Of a stretch of DNA of 45,678 bases, positions 15,970 through 25,790 are shown piece by piece (the stretch's first letter is position 1; each line of letters begins with the position of its first letter). Origin of the DNA: a bacterium. GTDB taxonomy: Bacteria; Verrucomicrobiota; Verrucomicrobiia; Limisphaerales; RI-55. The notes beneath the pieces are model-generated. The model was given only the letters and a program-made list of their open reading frames with translations. It was not told where the DNA came from and did not search any database. Made by a program: the position numbers and the translations under genes. The stretch covers positions 1 through 45,678 of the forward strand of contig WGOC01000016.1 in assembly GCA_016124235.1 (NCBI GenBank), written 5' to 3'.

Positions 15970-17469
15970 TCAGCCGAGGAATTCTTTCGCGGCACGGCCG
16001 GCGGCCGACAGGTTTGCCAGTTCCATTTCGGAATATTTCCGGGAAAAGATGACGCCATCGGCACCCGCGGCAAGAGCCGCTTTCGTGGCGGCGTAGGTAT
16101 CGTCGGGCGAGGCCTTGCGGGAGTTTTTTCCTGTTGGAATGCCGATGTCGATGCCGGGGAGGATGCGGCACTTCCCTTTCACGCCATCCAAAGCGCGTTT
16201 CGTTTCGCGCGCCACGTAGTCAGGGGACAAACCGATTCTGCCCAACTCGTCGAGCGCGGCTTCGTTGCCATAGTTCAACAGGTGATTGTTGAAGCGCATC
16301 AGTTCCTCTTTTGGAACATCGCGGAAAACAGTCGAGCCGACGTTGTTGATGAAGTGGGCGTAGCGTTCGCCGCCACAATTGTTATAGACAACCACTTTCA
16401 GGAAGTCCGCCTTCTGGGCCAATTCATCGTATCTTCGGGTCGCACGGAAGATCGGGTTAAACGAGTTCACGTGCTCGATGTGAAATCCGACCTGAAGGTT
16501 CGCGCGAATGGATTTCACCGTCGCTTTGACCTCGGCCAGGACCTGGTGCTTGCCCTGATCAAAGAGTCGATCCCATGCCATGATTTCCGGATACTCGACA
16601 AGCAACCGCCAGAACTCGACGAAGTATCCGTCGGTGGGACGTTGATCCTTCAATGCCGCCTGCACGAACTGGTCGAGCTTCGTGTAACCTTCGCGGGTTC
16701 GCTCGAAATCGATCCCCGCCGCGCGCGCCGCTTTCTGATGATATTCGCAAAAGCACGTCACGCGGGAGGACGCGATGTTTTGCGCGTGGCTCGCGCCGAG
16801 TGCGTTCAGTAATGGTCCGTTCCGCTCGTTAAAGAACAGAATGCCGTCGATGTCGTACGATGAGCAGAGATCGGCCGCGAGTCCGGTCCAGAACGCGCGC
16901 ACGTCGGGATGAAACAGGCAGAGCGTTCCGGTTCGACGGCCTTGCAAATCCACTTCCGCGACCTCTTTGACGCCGGGCAGATCGGAACGGAACACATCTT
17001 CGATCGAACAGAACAACTTCATTCCGCGCTTTTTCGCGGCGGGCAAAACGGTGCTGACAATGTCAAGATCACCCAGGTCCGGCGCGTGGACGCTTTTCAA
17101 CACGGTGTTCCGGTAAAATTCCGGATGGGGAGTCGCGTAGTTGCCGCCGTGAAAGAACGATTCGTCCGATGCCTGTTTGCCGTGGTCCGGAAACGGATGT
17201 CCCGGAATCTGGCGCCCGCTCAACCCGCGACCGTAAGTGAACGTCGTGAGAAAAATGGTGTTCACCGCGCCGCGTTCCTGCAAATTGTCGAGGACCGCAT
17301 CAGTCCCTTCGTCCGCGAACGAGACTGCGCCGACCTGGATGCCGATGGTTTTTCGAGCCGCCGTCTTTTCGGCCGCGGGAAGCGATAGCGGACCGGCGGC
17401 TGTGGCGGCCAGCGCGGCGGCCGAAGTTTTGACGAAGTTTCTACGGTTGATTGAGAGCGGTTCGTTCAT
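15970..17469 (-). CDS. Tat-exported TIM-barrel, glycoside-hydrolase-like protein
   Basis: This 499-residue protein starts with a twin-arginine signal (INRRNFVKTSAAALAATAAG). The mature part looks like a TIM barrel: IGIQVGAVSFADEG, NTIFLTTFTYGRG, MKLFCSIEDV, YDIDGILFFNERNGPLLN, VGFHIEHVNSF, FLKVVVYNN, CRILPGIDIGIP and ADGVIFSRKYSEME fall in order as strand ends. The NERNGPLL and GFHIEHVN segments carry candidate acidic residues. I cannot name the family; it resembles uncharacterised putative glycosidases frequent in Verrucomicrobia. It lies 18 bp after the next Tat protein and 21 bp before the heme-dehydrogenase, suggesting joint use of a periplasmic carbohydrate. Confidence 0.72.
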   Translation of the reverse strand: MNEPLSINRRNFVKTSAAALAATAAGPLSLPAAEKTAARKTIGIQVGAVSFADEGTDAVLDNLQERGAVNTIFLTTFTYGRGLSGRQIPGHPFPDHGKQASDESFFHGGNYATPHPEFYRNTVLKSVHAPDLGDLDIVSTVLPAAKKRGMKLFCSIEDVFRSDLPGVKEVAEVDLQGRRTGTLCLFHPDVRAFWTGLAADLCSSYDIDGILFFNERNGPLLNALGASHAQNIASSRVTCFCEYHQKAARAAGIDFERTREGYTKLDQFVQAALKDQRPTDGYFVEFWRLLVEYPEIMAWDRLFDQGKHQVLAEVKATVKSIRANLQVGFHIEHVNSFNPIFRATRRYDELAQKADFLKVVVYNNCGGERYAHFINNVGSTVFRDVPKEELMRFNNHLLNYGNEAALDELGRIGLSPDYVARETKRALDGVKGKCRILPGIDIGIPTGKNSRKASPDDTYAATKAALAAGADGVIFSRKYSEMELANLSAAGRAAKEFLG

Positions 17470-17487
17470 GGCGTTGGATGTGAAGGT

Positions 17488-19695
17488 TCAAAGATCGATG
17501 GCAACGATCTCATGATCGAGAATGGATGGAACGGTGAAGGAAATATGCTGCCCGTTTTGCCGGCTGTCGAGCGGGGTGTCCGCCGCCAGTAAACGCACCT
17601 GACGAGGCTTGACGTCGTCCGGCAAACGCAGGCGAATCGTCTGCGCGCCGATGGGAATCAATTCGCGAACCGGGCCTTTCATCATCATCGGGTTTGTGAG
17701 GTTCACCAGATGCGCGGTCAACGAGTTCTTTTGCCGCCAGAATGTCACATCGAGCACGCCGGGACCGGTGACCGTGATCACGGGTTCTTCGTTCGTCGCC
17801 CATTCGACGGCGTTGCGTAACAGCTTGAAGTGGTCGACGGCGAGCACTTCCCAGAACGTCCGGTCGATGTCCCAAGGAAAGTAGATCATGCGTCCGCCGG
17901 CAGGATCTTCGCGAAGATACACCTGCGCGATGTCGGTTTTCTCGACGCGCGGATAAACTTTCTCCATCGGCAAATCGGGATAGCTGGGGATCAACGTCAG
18001 TGGTGCGGTGGGAAGTGATTCGCGGGGTTCGACTTCGACGCGGGACACGCCATGAATGATTCGCGGGGCGTCTTCGAGTCCTTTGAGCAGAGGATGGTTG
18101 TTCGTCGCTTTGTGCTCGAGTCGCAGGTAGGCGTTTTGCATCCGCGGTATGATCTTCCCGGAAAAATTCGCACCGAAAAGTTTGGCGAGACCAAAGTTCG
18201 TTCGTCGGACACCCCATTCGTCACACAAACTGGTTTCGTGCGTGGCGATGATGCTGCCTCCCCGTTGAACGAACTCTTCGATCTGCCGGCATTGATCATC
18301 GGAAAGCGCGACGACATTCGGCAGAATCAAAGTTTTAAATTGATCGACATGCGCGCGATCCAGCAGCCGGTCGTGAACCAATTCGAAGGGAATGCGCGCC
18401 TCGATCAACGCCTGATACCAACCGTTGATATGGCCCTGTTCGTGACCGGCACCAAACCAGTTCGTTTGCTGCGAATAAACAACGCCGGCCCGCGCGAGTG
18501 GACGTTCATTGCGCAGATACTTCTCCCAACCGGCGAGTTTTTGGTAAATCTCCTCGACGGGTTTCAGCCAGCGCTCGTCCCGTAACACACCGCCAAACTT
18601 GGTGAACCACGGCCGCATGCCGTTGGCGACCAGGTCCGCGACCCAGAGCCGGATTTCCTCGGCGTTTTGCACCGAGTCCTTCCAGCGGTAGGGCTCCTCG
18701 ATGCCGACACTGAAAATGCCAACGACCGGCTTGTGACCGAGGGCGGCGCGATATTCCTTGGCGTTCATCCCGATCGCCCACGGCGCCATGAGACCGTGAC
18801 GGGCCTGGCGATCGGCCATGAGCGTGGGGGCGAGTTCGCCAATCCGATTCATGTCGAGCGAACTGGTCGCGCCACCGCCGGTGTTGGGAATCACGCAGGA
18901 ATCGGGATTGATCGCACGAACCGCCCGGTCCCACGTCTGCCATAAATCGAACAAACGCTCTTGCCGCCACAAGATGTAGGCGCGCCGGCCCGGGTCTTGA
19001 GGATCGTTCGTTCGCGGAAGGTCAAAGCCGGTAGCGTCCTTGAAGTTCTTTTGGCAGTGCTCGCAATAGCACATGCCCGAACCGTCCCAGCGATTGATGA
19101 ACACGCCGTCCACGTGATAGCGGGACATGATCTCCTGCTTCACCGCGGTCATGAACTCGAAGTTGTAAGGTCCCAATCCGCAGGTCACCCACATCTCCGG
19201 CGAAGCCCAGTGCCGTCGCTTGTTGCCGGCGGCGTCGACGGCGATCCAATCCGGGTGCGCTTTGGCGACGTCATCGTAAGTTGCGTGAGGGTCCGTTCGC
19301 ACGATGACGACCATCCCGAGCTTGCGGCAACGCGTGATCAAATCGCCCAGCACATCGCGGTCGCCGAGCCACTGGCTGCGATGGTGAAACGGAATCTGCG
19401 TGGGATAATACGCCACACAACCTCCGCCGCTCAGACACACGGCGTCGGACTTCGTTCGTTTGAAATAGTCCTGCCAGAAATCAGGATCGAAATTGCCCGG
19501 ATCATTTTCCACGAGCGTTAGCTGCGCCCAGCGCATTGGCTTGTCCACCCAGGACGGTGTGGGAGGTTTCGCCGAATTGTCGCCGGTTGAGGTTGAATCC
19601 GCGGCGGCGAGTGATTGCAATGAAAGTTCGGCCACACTTGCCGTGGCTCCGGCGACGGCCGTTGTCTGGAGAAATGTTCGGCGGGAAAGTTTCAT
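17488..19695 (-). CDS. Tat-exported putative glycoside hydrolase with trimerisation-like domain
   Basis: The 735-residue protein has a Tat signal (LSRRTFLQTTAVAGA). The N-terminal ~400 residues resemble a GH42-like TIM barrel: MRWAQLTLVENDPGNFD, LGMVVIVRTDPHATYDD, YHVDGVFINRWDG, and FSVGIEEPYRWKD. Cysteines in GMCYCEHCQKNF suggest a metal site like that of some beta-galactosidases. Residues ~410-560 form a glutamine-amidotransferase-like (trimerisation) domain: LARAGVVYSQQTNWFG, FKTLILPNVVALSDDQCRQIEEFVQRGGSIIATHETSLCDEWG. A beta-sandwich-like tail follows. The substrate is unknown. It is the first gene of its operon; a LacI-like palindrome lies 129 bp upstream. Confidence 0.75.
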   Translation of the reverse strand: MKLSRRTFLQTTAVAGATASVAELSLQSLAAADSTSTGDNSAKPPTPSWVDKPMRWAQLTLVENDPGNFDPDFWQDYFKRTKSDAVCLSGGGCVAYYPTQIPFHHRSQWLGDRDVLGDLITRCRKLGMVVIVRTDPHATYDDVAKAHPDWIAVDAAGNKRRHWASPEMWVTCGLGPYNFEFMTAVKQEIMSRYHVDGVFINRWDGSGMCYCEHCQKNFKDATGFDLPRTNDPQDPGRRAYILWRQERLFDLWQTWDRAVRAINPDSCVIPNTGGGATSSLDMNRIGELAPTLMADRQARHGLMAPWAIGMNAKEYRAALGHKPVVGIFSVGIEEPYRWKDSVQNAEEIRLWVADLVANGMRPWFTKFGGVLRDERWLKPVEEIYQKLAGWEKYLRNERPLARAGVVYSQQTNWFGAGHEQGHINGWYQALIEARIPFELVHDRLLDRAHVDQFKTLILPNVVALSDDQCRQIEEFVQRGGSIIATHETSLCDEWGVRRTNFGLAKLFGANFSGKIIPRMQNAYLRLEHKATNNHPLLKGLEDAPRIIHGVSRVEVEPRESLPTAPLTLIPSYPDLPMEKVYPRVEKTDIAQVYLREDPAGGRMIYFPWDIDRTFWEVLAVDHFKLLRNAVEWATNEEPVITVTGPGVLDVTFWRQKNSLTAHLVNLTNPMMMKGPVRELIPIGAQTIRLRLPDDVKPRQVRLLAADTPLDSRQNGQHISFTVPSILDHEIVAIDL

Positions 19696-20208
19696 GGCGT
19701 GATCCTGGACTCTTCAGGACGTGTAGTCCATTTGCGTTCTGCGAACGCCGTGTTGTCTTCCAGCCGGATCGTCGTGCAAGGGACAGGCTCAAAAATCCCT
19801 TGGACAAGGAATCATGGCTATACTCAAACGTTTGAAGCGCCATCACGGGTGGCATCCCAGCGGACGATCTAAGCCGTCGTGTCTGATCACGGGAAGTACG
19901 CGAGCGATTACCAGATTCGCCGTTTTGTAACCTGTGAATGTTGGCGGTTCGTTCGGCAATGAGTTCAGTTTGCCCCAGATGCCGACGTCTCTACTGCGCC
20001 TCGCATATTCGTGAGGCATCCGTCCGCGACGATGTATCAATGACGTCGAGCTTCACGTCGCCAGCGGATAGAACCGTATTTTTTCAGGCTATCATCAGTC
20101 CAAAGCTGTTCATCTTACGGCGTGCTCAAATTCAGTTCAGTGCAAGAATGCATTTCAGCGCCGCGCACTTCGAGATGACGAGGGAAATACGAATCGTAAT
20201 CGTGACGT
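19696..20208. other. Intergenic region upstream of the sugar operon
   Basis: No gene is supported in these 513 bases. The notable element is the 12-bp palindrome at 19824-19835, listed separately. I looked for GC-N10-CC (sigma-54 on the minus strand) without a convincing hit. Confidence 0.5.
19824..19835. promoter_or_regulatory. Candidate LacI-family operator
   Basis: TCAAACGTTTGA is a perfect 12-bp palindrome with a central CG, the hallmark of LacI/GalR-family operators. It is 129 bp upstream of the Tat-exported glycosidase-like gene. No LacI gene is in the window, so the regulator would be encoded elsewhere. Confidence 0.35.
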
Positions 20209-20847
20209 TTACGGTGAAGAGGATCTATTTTCGGCCCGGATCAATTGGTACTGATTCGTAAACCATTCGCCGGGAGTGCGCGGTGACTCAGGGCCCGGCG
20301 CAGGAAAAGTAAAACGGGGAACAATGGCGGCCTTGATCAAACCGCGTTTGTACAGTGGTGCCAGCTTTTCTGCATCGCGCGAAAAAGCAAACAACGGTGG
20401 CACGCGGCTGCCCAAGTCCGCGAATTCGCCTTCGGCGAATTTTGGCAGACCCACAAACGAAACCACCGCTTCACGGTGAATGTTCTTCTTGATCTCCCGC
20501 GTCAATTTGCTGACCGACAAACCCACGCCGGGACCGTATTTTCCTTTCTTGGCACTACTGATCCTTGTCACATCCTTGATGCGAATCCTGGACTTTTCAA
20601 TCCGTGCGCGGAACGCTGCGAACTGGGCGGTAAGAATGTCGGAATCGCCGTCTGCCATCGTGATGACAAGAATGTCACCTTTGTTGTCGAGGCATTGAAT
20701 GGTCTCTTCGGCCAGTGCCTCGCCGATGCCTTGCTGCAGAGCCACATTGATCTTGGGCCCATCAAACTGCGTTTTCCACACGGAAAACGCGGAACCCAGA
20801 ATGGCAATCATGGAGAGGCAGACGAGCAAAGTGTTTCTGGATTTCAT
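20209..20847 (-). CDS. Small exported protein of unknown function, last gene of the surface operon
   Basis: I do not recognise this 212-residue protein. It starts (ATG 20847) with a signal anchor ([17 protein letters not shown]). The rest alternates short strands and helices: [81 protein letters not shown], and [15 protein letters not shown]. That resembles a Rossmann-like or periplasmic-binding-like alpha/beta fold. Its ATG overlaps the prepilin stop (ATGA), so it is translationally coupled to it. Similar small proteins beside prepilin-like genes suggest a partner of the pseudopilin, but this is only inference. Confidence 0.7.
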   Translation of the reverse strand: MKSRNTLLVCLSMIAILGSAFSVWKTQFDGPKINVALQQGIGEALAEETIQCLDNKGDILVITMADGDSDILTAQFAAFRARIEKSRIRIKDVTRISSAKKGKYGPGVGLSVSKLTREIKKNIHREAVVSFVGLPKFAEGEFADLGSRVPPLFAFSRDAEKLAPLYKRGLIKAAIVPRFTFPAPGPESPRTPGEWFTNQYQLIRAENRSSSP

Positions 20848-21674
20848 GGCTGGCTGGTGTTGATGAGTCGCCACTGGATGTCATTGACGACGTTGGTTTC
20901 CTCCACACTCGGGATGCGAAATGTGGAATACGAGGCGGCGTGTCCGTCCAAAAACACGAGGTTCGATCGTCTCCCTTTGGCGTGGCGCGCGTTAATCCGC
21001 TCGTTCTTTCCATTCTGAATCCACCAACCGTCAAACAAGGCGGGCATCCGTGCTGCGCCGGCGGTGGAGCCGAGCTTGTTGAGGGCACGCGAGCCTTCGT
21101 CACCTGGCCAGCGGGTGAACGGGTATTTGCGCGGCCCGCCAAGCCCACCATTGATGCCGTACCAGGTATGCACGTAATACGTCTGGCCCGTGCTCTCCGA
21201 TTTGTACGGGAATGCCTTTGCTCCCTCCACGTCGTCGCGGGAGGTTGGGTTGAATTCGTAAACATCAAGGCGGCCCGCCGGACATTGAAATATGGAGCGC
21301 CCACTTTCGAGCTTGCCGTAACTGGCGGCCCTGGGCGCGGTCAGGTATCCGCCGTTGACGAGAATTGTGGCCCAACCGTCCTCGTATCTTGCGCCGTTGC
21401 TTACGTCGTATTCGGCAGGAACGAGGTAATCCAGGTTGTCGGCGGCGTAGAGTTGAATGCCGAGTCCCATCTGGCGCAAGTTGTTCACGCAGGAGATTGA
21501 CTGCGCCTGGGTTTTGGCTGACGCCAGCGCCGGCAGCAGCATGGCCGCGAGCACGGATATGATTGCAATGACGACCAACAACTCGACGAGCGTGAAAGCG
21601 CTTGCAGTTGTTTTGTCATGCCGCCTTTGTGCGGCAAGTTGACCAGCCGGATTGTATGGGGGATTCATTTTCAT
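20844..21674 (-). CDS. Type II secretion/type IV pilin-like protein (prepilin N-terminal methylation site)
   Basis: The 276-residue protein has a 26-residue basic leader and then [29 protein letters not shown], with cleavage expected between Ala26 and Phe27 and the conserved Glu at mature position 5. The leader ends in Ala instead of the usual Gly. After the helix come [19 protein letters not shown] and a late NLVFLDGHA motif, the combination typical of the expanded pseudopilin family of Planctomycetes, Lentisphaerae and Verrucomicrobia. ATG 21674 overlaps the kinase gene stop (ATGA). It is cotranscribed with glycosyltransferases, an unusual setting that hints at a surface appendage or glycosylated pilin-like product. 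Confidence 0.88.
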   Translation of the reverse strand: MKMNPPYNPAGQLAAQRRHDKTTASAFTLVELLVVIAIISVLAAMLLPALASAKTQAQSISCVNNLRQMGLGIQLYAADNLDYLVPAEYDVSNGARYEDGWATILVNGGYLTAPRAASYGKLESGRSIFQCPAGRLDVYEFNPTSRDDVEGAKAFPYKSESTGQTYYVHTWYGINGGLGGPRKYPFTRWPGDEGSRALNKLGSTAGAARMPALFDGWWIQNGKNERINARHAKGRRSNLVFLDGHAASYSTFRIPSVEETNVVNDIQWRLINTSQP

Positions 21675-24010
21675 GATTGTGAGGCGTTGGAGAGTTGGCG
21701 ACGATCCGGAGTGGCTGTCAGACCGCATCGCTCCTCGCAAAGCTCGAGGATTTCGCCGGTCCAAAAAGCGCGGTCCGGAAACTGCGCGCTGATGCTGACG
21801 TGCCTCGCCAGTGTGAGCGTGGTGTAGATTTCGAGAGCGTCACGTCGGTTGCGGCCGACCGATTCCACAAAGCGTTCCGTGAACGCCGCGGCGGCATTTT
21901 CCAGGGCCGGACGTTCAGCCGGCGAACGGACACTCCATTCCAGCAAATGGCCGACAAAATTACCCGCATCCAGCCAGGGATCCCCGAGGCATAATAAATC
22001 CAGATCGAGCAGCCAGACGCGGCTCCCATCGAGCAGCAGTTGATCGTGATAAAAGTCCCGGTGTATCGGGGATGGCGCGCCGACCGGCAGGATGGCCGCC
22101 GCCTCGCGACATGCCCGGTGAAGGCGGCTCAGGCGCCCCCTCCATTTCGGTCGGTCCGAAGCCAGGGCGGCGAAGCGCGAGGTCAGAATTTTTAATTCGT
22201 CGTCAACCGTGTGAATTCTCTCCGGGTTTAAATTGCTGCGATGCAGCTTGCAAATGGCATCGGCCGCACGCCGCGCCGCGAGTGCGCCTTCGTGCTTTGA
22301 TAGCAGTTCACCCAGCGGAACACCGGGAACGCGCCGCTGCAGGGTCATGCCAAATTCAGGGATTGCGCCATGCACTTCCGGAATCGCGATCAAATCGTCC
22401 TGTTCGCGACTAGGGTGGTTTGCCCATGAGTTATGCAGCTCCCGCAAACATCTTAGATTGTCTGCATCCACTCCCCGTCTCCGCATCTTGGCCAGCAAGG
22501 TCACCGGCTCCAGGCCGCGCGCGCGATGGACTTCCAGTCCGTATTCAATCAGTGCCCGTCGCCCCCGCTTGTGCCTGCGCAATTGCAAATCTTTCAGTTC
22601 GATTCTGACGATCTGCGAATCGCCGTCCCGGAGGAGGTGAAACAGGTGGGGTGCGATGACAGGACGGGAGAGGGCGGATTCCAACATGGGCAATTGAGCA
22701 ACGACCGGCGCCGCCGACGGTTTGCTCCGTCCGGACGTCGCGAGCAGGGATTCAATCCGTTCCAGGAGTTCCCGCGTCAGTTGTGGCCAGTTGGGATCAT
22801 GACGACGGAAGAATTCCGCCAGACGCGCGAATAGCCGCTCCGCCGTGTGGAATGTCAGTCGCGATTCGTCCGGTTCACCGCCGGCCGATCGGTATCCCGC
22901 GAGCAATTGTTCACACGACGCGTCGCGCCGGTCAGTGGTCATTTTGCCGGCGATGACTTCGCGTTCCAGATGAGCGGCGAAGGATCCCAGGTCGGTTCCG
23001 GCGTGACCACGCGCAGCCTCGTCGAAATCCAGCACGGCAACCCGTTCGCCATTGAGCAGAATTTGTCGGGCGTAAAAGTCACCGTGTATGGCCGTGTTTC
23101 CTTCTGGAAAAGCGTGGATGCCGGAAGCCAGCTCGCGCGCCACCGAATCGATCCGCGATGCCAGGGTTGGGAGCAGGCAACTCACAAAACCGCCGAGATC
23201 CAAAATCGCCGCCGCCACGCCTGCGTTCGATCGAGCCGGCAGTGTCGGTATCGACTGGCGATGGAGTTCACGCAAAGCGACACCGACGCGGGTAAGGGAA
23301 GAGAGTTCAAATTCAGGCTGTACCATTGCCTCGCTCAACAAGGAACCAGTCATCCAGCCAAAAAACAGCGCACGCCGGCCTTTGGATCGACCGATGATCG
23401 CCGGCCGTTCAAGAACTTCCCCGGGCCGCACGTGTTTTGTTTTCGCGGAGATTCCAGTGTAGGACGATTCGCCGTAGAGTTTGCAGGTCGCAGACGGCAC
23501 TCCGTTCACCTCCAGGGCGCCGGTCCAGCGACGCTCGGGCTTGTAGGCGAGCTGGCGAACAGTGCCATTCCAGAGATCCGGGCGGTCGGTCAAATGACGC
23601 TCGAGGAAATCCCGCCGCTGGTTCGGATCATCCAGTAAGGGCAACGGTCGAAGTTTGTGGTCATTGGGAAAAATGCAAACGGCGACGGCCTGCTGATTCC
23701 AGATGAACTGACGCGCTTCCATCGGACCGTCGGCGCCCCGGCGTCCGCGCTTTTTTTCGAGCTTGTTGCGATCATCGCTGCGAAACGCCTTCGCGTAACA
23801 TTCAACCGTCTTGTCACCCAGGTTCACGGTGTAGGCGGCCAGACAGTTTTGCCCGGGCTTGTAACGAAGATAATGAAGGCGCGCCGCACGGATGTGCAGG
23901 TTCGCGGTGGCGCGCAGGTCCCGGACGAAGGCTTCCGAATCCAGCAAAGTCCCCAGTCCGGGCAGTGCTTGATCGCGTTGAATGATGTCCTGTTCAGCGG
24001 GTGACAGCAT
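21671..24010 (-). CDS. Tandem aminoglycoside-phosphotransferase-like (APH/choline-kinase fold) kinase
   Basis: The 779-residue protein contains two complete APH-type kinase units. The first has an N-lobe strand pair ([15 protein letters not shown], ~50-63), the catalytic loop HGDFYARQ (~309-316) and the metal-binding LDFDEA (~327). The second has [17 protein letters not shown] (~480-495), HRDFYHDQ (~650-657) and LDLD (~669). Both loops read HxDFYxxQ, so the usual Asn of HxDxxxxN is Gln in both. Substrates are probably sugars or a lipid-linked glycan, given three glycosyltransferases and an ABC transporter upstream; antibiotic resistance is less likely. ATG 24010 is fixed by a strong Shine-Dalgarno (GGAGGA, 5 nt upstream), so the longer frame to 24034 is rejected. 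Confidence 0.85.
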   Translation of the reverse strand: MLSPAEQDIIQRDQALPGLGTLLDSEAFVRDLRATANLHIRAARLHYLRYKPGQNCLAAYTVNLGDKTVECYAKAFRSDDRNKLEKKRGRRGADGPMEARQFIWNQQAVAVCIFPNDHKLRPLPLLDDPNQRRDFLERHLTDRPDLWNGTVRQLAYKPERRWTGALEVNGVPSATCKLYGESSYTGISAKTKHVRPGEVLERPAIIGRSKGRRALFFGWMTGSLLSEAMVQPEFELSSLTRVGVALRELHRQSIPTLPARSNAGVAAAILDLGGFVSCLLPTLASRIDSVARELASGIHAFPEGNTAIHGDFYARQILLNGERVAVLDFDEAARGHAGTDLGSFAAHLEREVIAGKMTTDRRDASCEQLLAGYRSAGGEPDESRLTFHTAERLFARLAEFFRRHDPNWPQLTRELLERIESLLATSGRSKPSAAPVVAQLPMLESALSRPVIAPHLFHLLRDGDSQIVRIELKDLQLRRHKRGRRALIEYGLEVHRARGLEPVTLLAKMRRRGVDADNLRCLRELHNSWANHPSREQDDLIAIPEVHGAIPEFGMTLQRRVPGVPLGELLSKHEGALAARRAADAICKLHRSNLNPERIHTVDDELKILTSRFAALASDRPKWRGRLSRLHRACREAAAILPVGAPSPIHRDFYHDQLLLDGSRVWLLDLDLLCLGDPWLDAGNFVGHLLEWSVRSPAERPALENAAAAFTERFVESVGRNRRDALEIYTTLTLARHVSISAQFPDRAFWTGEILELCEERCGLTATPDRRQLSNASQS

Positions 24011-25790
24011 GATGTTCCTCCATGAATGCATCACCGGTTGACCAGTCAGTGTTCACCGGCACGATCCGCCCCGACTCGATCCGCACGACGAAGTCGGCGA
24101 GTGCCGCGTGACGGGGATTGTGAGTCACCCAGAGCGTCGTCCGGCCTCGACTCAGGTTTTGCAGCCCCTCAATGACGGCGAGTTCGTTGGCTTCATCGAG
24201 CCCGGTTGTCGGCTCATCGAACAACAGAATCCTTGTGTCGCGAATGGCCGCCCGGGCGATCGCGATGCGCTGGCGTTGGCCCTGCGAAAGGGTGTCGCCG
24301 CGCTCGCCGACGCAGGTGTCGAATCCATCGCGAAGTTCCGTGATAAAGTTGGAAGCGTTGGCCAGGCGGCTTGCCGATTGCACCTCCTCATCCGTCGCGG
24401 CGGGCAGGCCGAGTGCGATATTGTCACGCACCGTACCGGCAAATAAGACATTCTCCTGTAGCACAATCCCAAGACTTCGTCGCAACGAATCGACGCGATA
24501 GTCGCGAATATCCCTGCCATCCAGCATGATGCGCCCTTCGGTAGGTTCATGGAGGCGCGCCAGAAGATTCAGGATCGTCGACTTGCCGTTGCCGGACTCC
24601 CCGAGGATCGCCAGTGTTTCCCCGGGACGAACCACAAAGCTTGCCTCCCGCAAAACCGGCTGGCCCGGCTCATAGGCGAAGGAAACATTCTCGAAGCGTA
24701 TTTCGCCTCCGCTCGAACCAACATCGATCGCACCGGGACGGTCGATGGTCTCCGGGACGGCCTTGAGCAGCTCGATGACTCGGGCGCCGGCCGCGCCGGC
24801 CTTGCCCAGCCGCCCGGTGAACTTGGCAAAATCCTGCACCGGTCGAAACGCGCTTTTAAGATAGGCCAGAAATACGAGCAATTCGCCCGGTGTCAGCCGA
24901 CCGGCAAGCACAAACCGCGCGCCCTGCCACAACACGAGGGCCGTCGCCCCCGCGATGAGAAGGTCCACCGAGCGCTCCAGACTAGCGGCGAGCCTTTTTC
25001 CTTTGACATCTGATTTAACTGATTTGTCGTTCTGGACGCCGAAGGCTTCGGCAAACACGTCCGCGACCGCCAGTGCCTGAACGATCTTCATGCCGGAGAA
25101 GGTCTCCGCCGCCGTGGCCGCCATGGCTCCTTCGCGGCGACGTTGTTGTTTCGCCACTTCGCGGATGCTCCGTGTCAAACGGAGGGTCCGCAGCCAGAAC
25201 AACGGCAACAACGCGAGCGCGAGCATCGCCAGTTGCCAGTTCATCCAGAACATGACTCCAGCCATGCCGGTTACGATCAACAGGCGCGCCGCAAGCGGCA
25301 GCAATGCCGTTACGGTCACATCCTGCAAGAGTCCGACGTCACTGATCACGCGCACCACAAGGTCGCCACTTCGCGAACGATTGTAGAAGGACAGTGGTAG
25401 CGAATGAAGATGCCGGAACAGGCGCGTCCGCACGGACGCCAAAACCCGCGAACCCACAATCGCAAAACCGACGGTGTTCCAGTAGGCGGCGAGCGCCCGC
25501 AAGCCCGTAAGCATGACGAGGGCGACTGCGGCGGCTGTCAAAATACCCATGGGAGTCAGCGAGATGTATTTCTCCAGATCGGCAATAAAGCGCGAGTGTT
25601 TGGTTTTGAGCACCGAATCGAAAACCACCTTGATCGGCCACGGTTCGAGCAGACGCAAACCGACTTCGGCGAACAAGACGACCAGTGATCCGACAATCCA
25701 GCGGCGTTGGGCGCGAATCTCCGGAGCAAAATTCCGAAGTAAGTCGAGCAGGCTGGCGGACCCGGCGTTTGTGGTGCTATCGCGTTTCAT
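23994..25790 (-). CDS. ABC transporter half-transporter (fused membrane and ATPase domains)
   Basis: The 598-residue exporter of the MsbA/lipid-drug type has six helices in residues ~25-310, including PWPIKVVFDSVLK and an RLFRHLHSLPLSFYNRSRSGDLVVRV coupling region. The nucleotide-binding domain follows: Walker A GESGNGKST (397-405), Q-loop VLQENVLF, signature LSQGQ (501-505), Walker B ILLFDE (521-526) and H-loop His557. ATG 25790 overlaps the glycosyltransferase stop by 14 bp; the longer reading begins with TTG. It probably works as a homodimer that flips or exports the product of the adjacent glycosyltransferases. Confidence 0.93.
   Translation of the reverse strand: MKRDSTTNAGSASLLDLLRNFAPEIRAQRRWIVGSLVVLFAEVGLRLLEPWPIKVVFDSVLKTKHSRFIADLEKYISLTPMGILTAAAVALVMLTGLRALAAYWNTVGFAIVGSRVLASVRTRLFRHLHSLPLSFYNRSRSGDLVVRVISDVGLLQDVTVTALLPLAARLLIVTGMAGVMFWMNWQLAMLALALLPLFWLRTLRLTRSIREVAKQQRRREGAMAATAAETFSGMKIVQALAVADVFAEAFGVQNDKSVKSDVKGKRLAASLERSVDLLIAGATALVLWQGARFVLAGRLTPGELLVFLAYLKSAFRPVQDFAKFTGRLGKAGAAGARVIELLKAVPETIDRPGAIDVGSSGGEIRFENVSFAYEPGQPVLREASFVVRPGETLAILGESGNGKSTILNLLARLHEPTEGRIMLDGRDIRDYRVDSLRRSLGIVLQENVLFAGTVRDNIALGLPAATDEEVQSASRLANASNFITELRDGFDTCVGERGDTLSQGQRQRIAIARAAIRDTRILLFDEPTTGLDEANELAVIEGLQNLSRGRTTLWVTHNPRHAALADFVVRIESGRIVPVNTDWSTGDAFMEEHHAVTR

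Noticed and set aside
21671..24010. Antibiotic-resistance gene call for the APH-like protein
   Set aside because: Tandem architecture and position inside a glycosyltransferase/ABC operon fit glycan metabolism better; no resistance-family signature was recognised.
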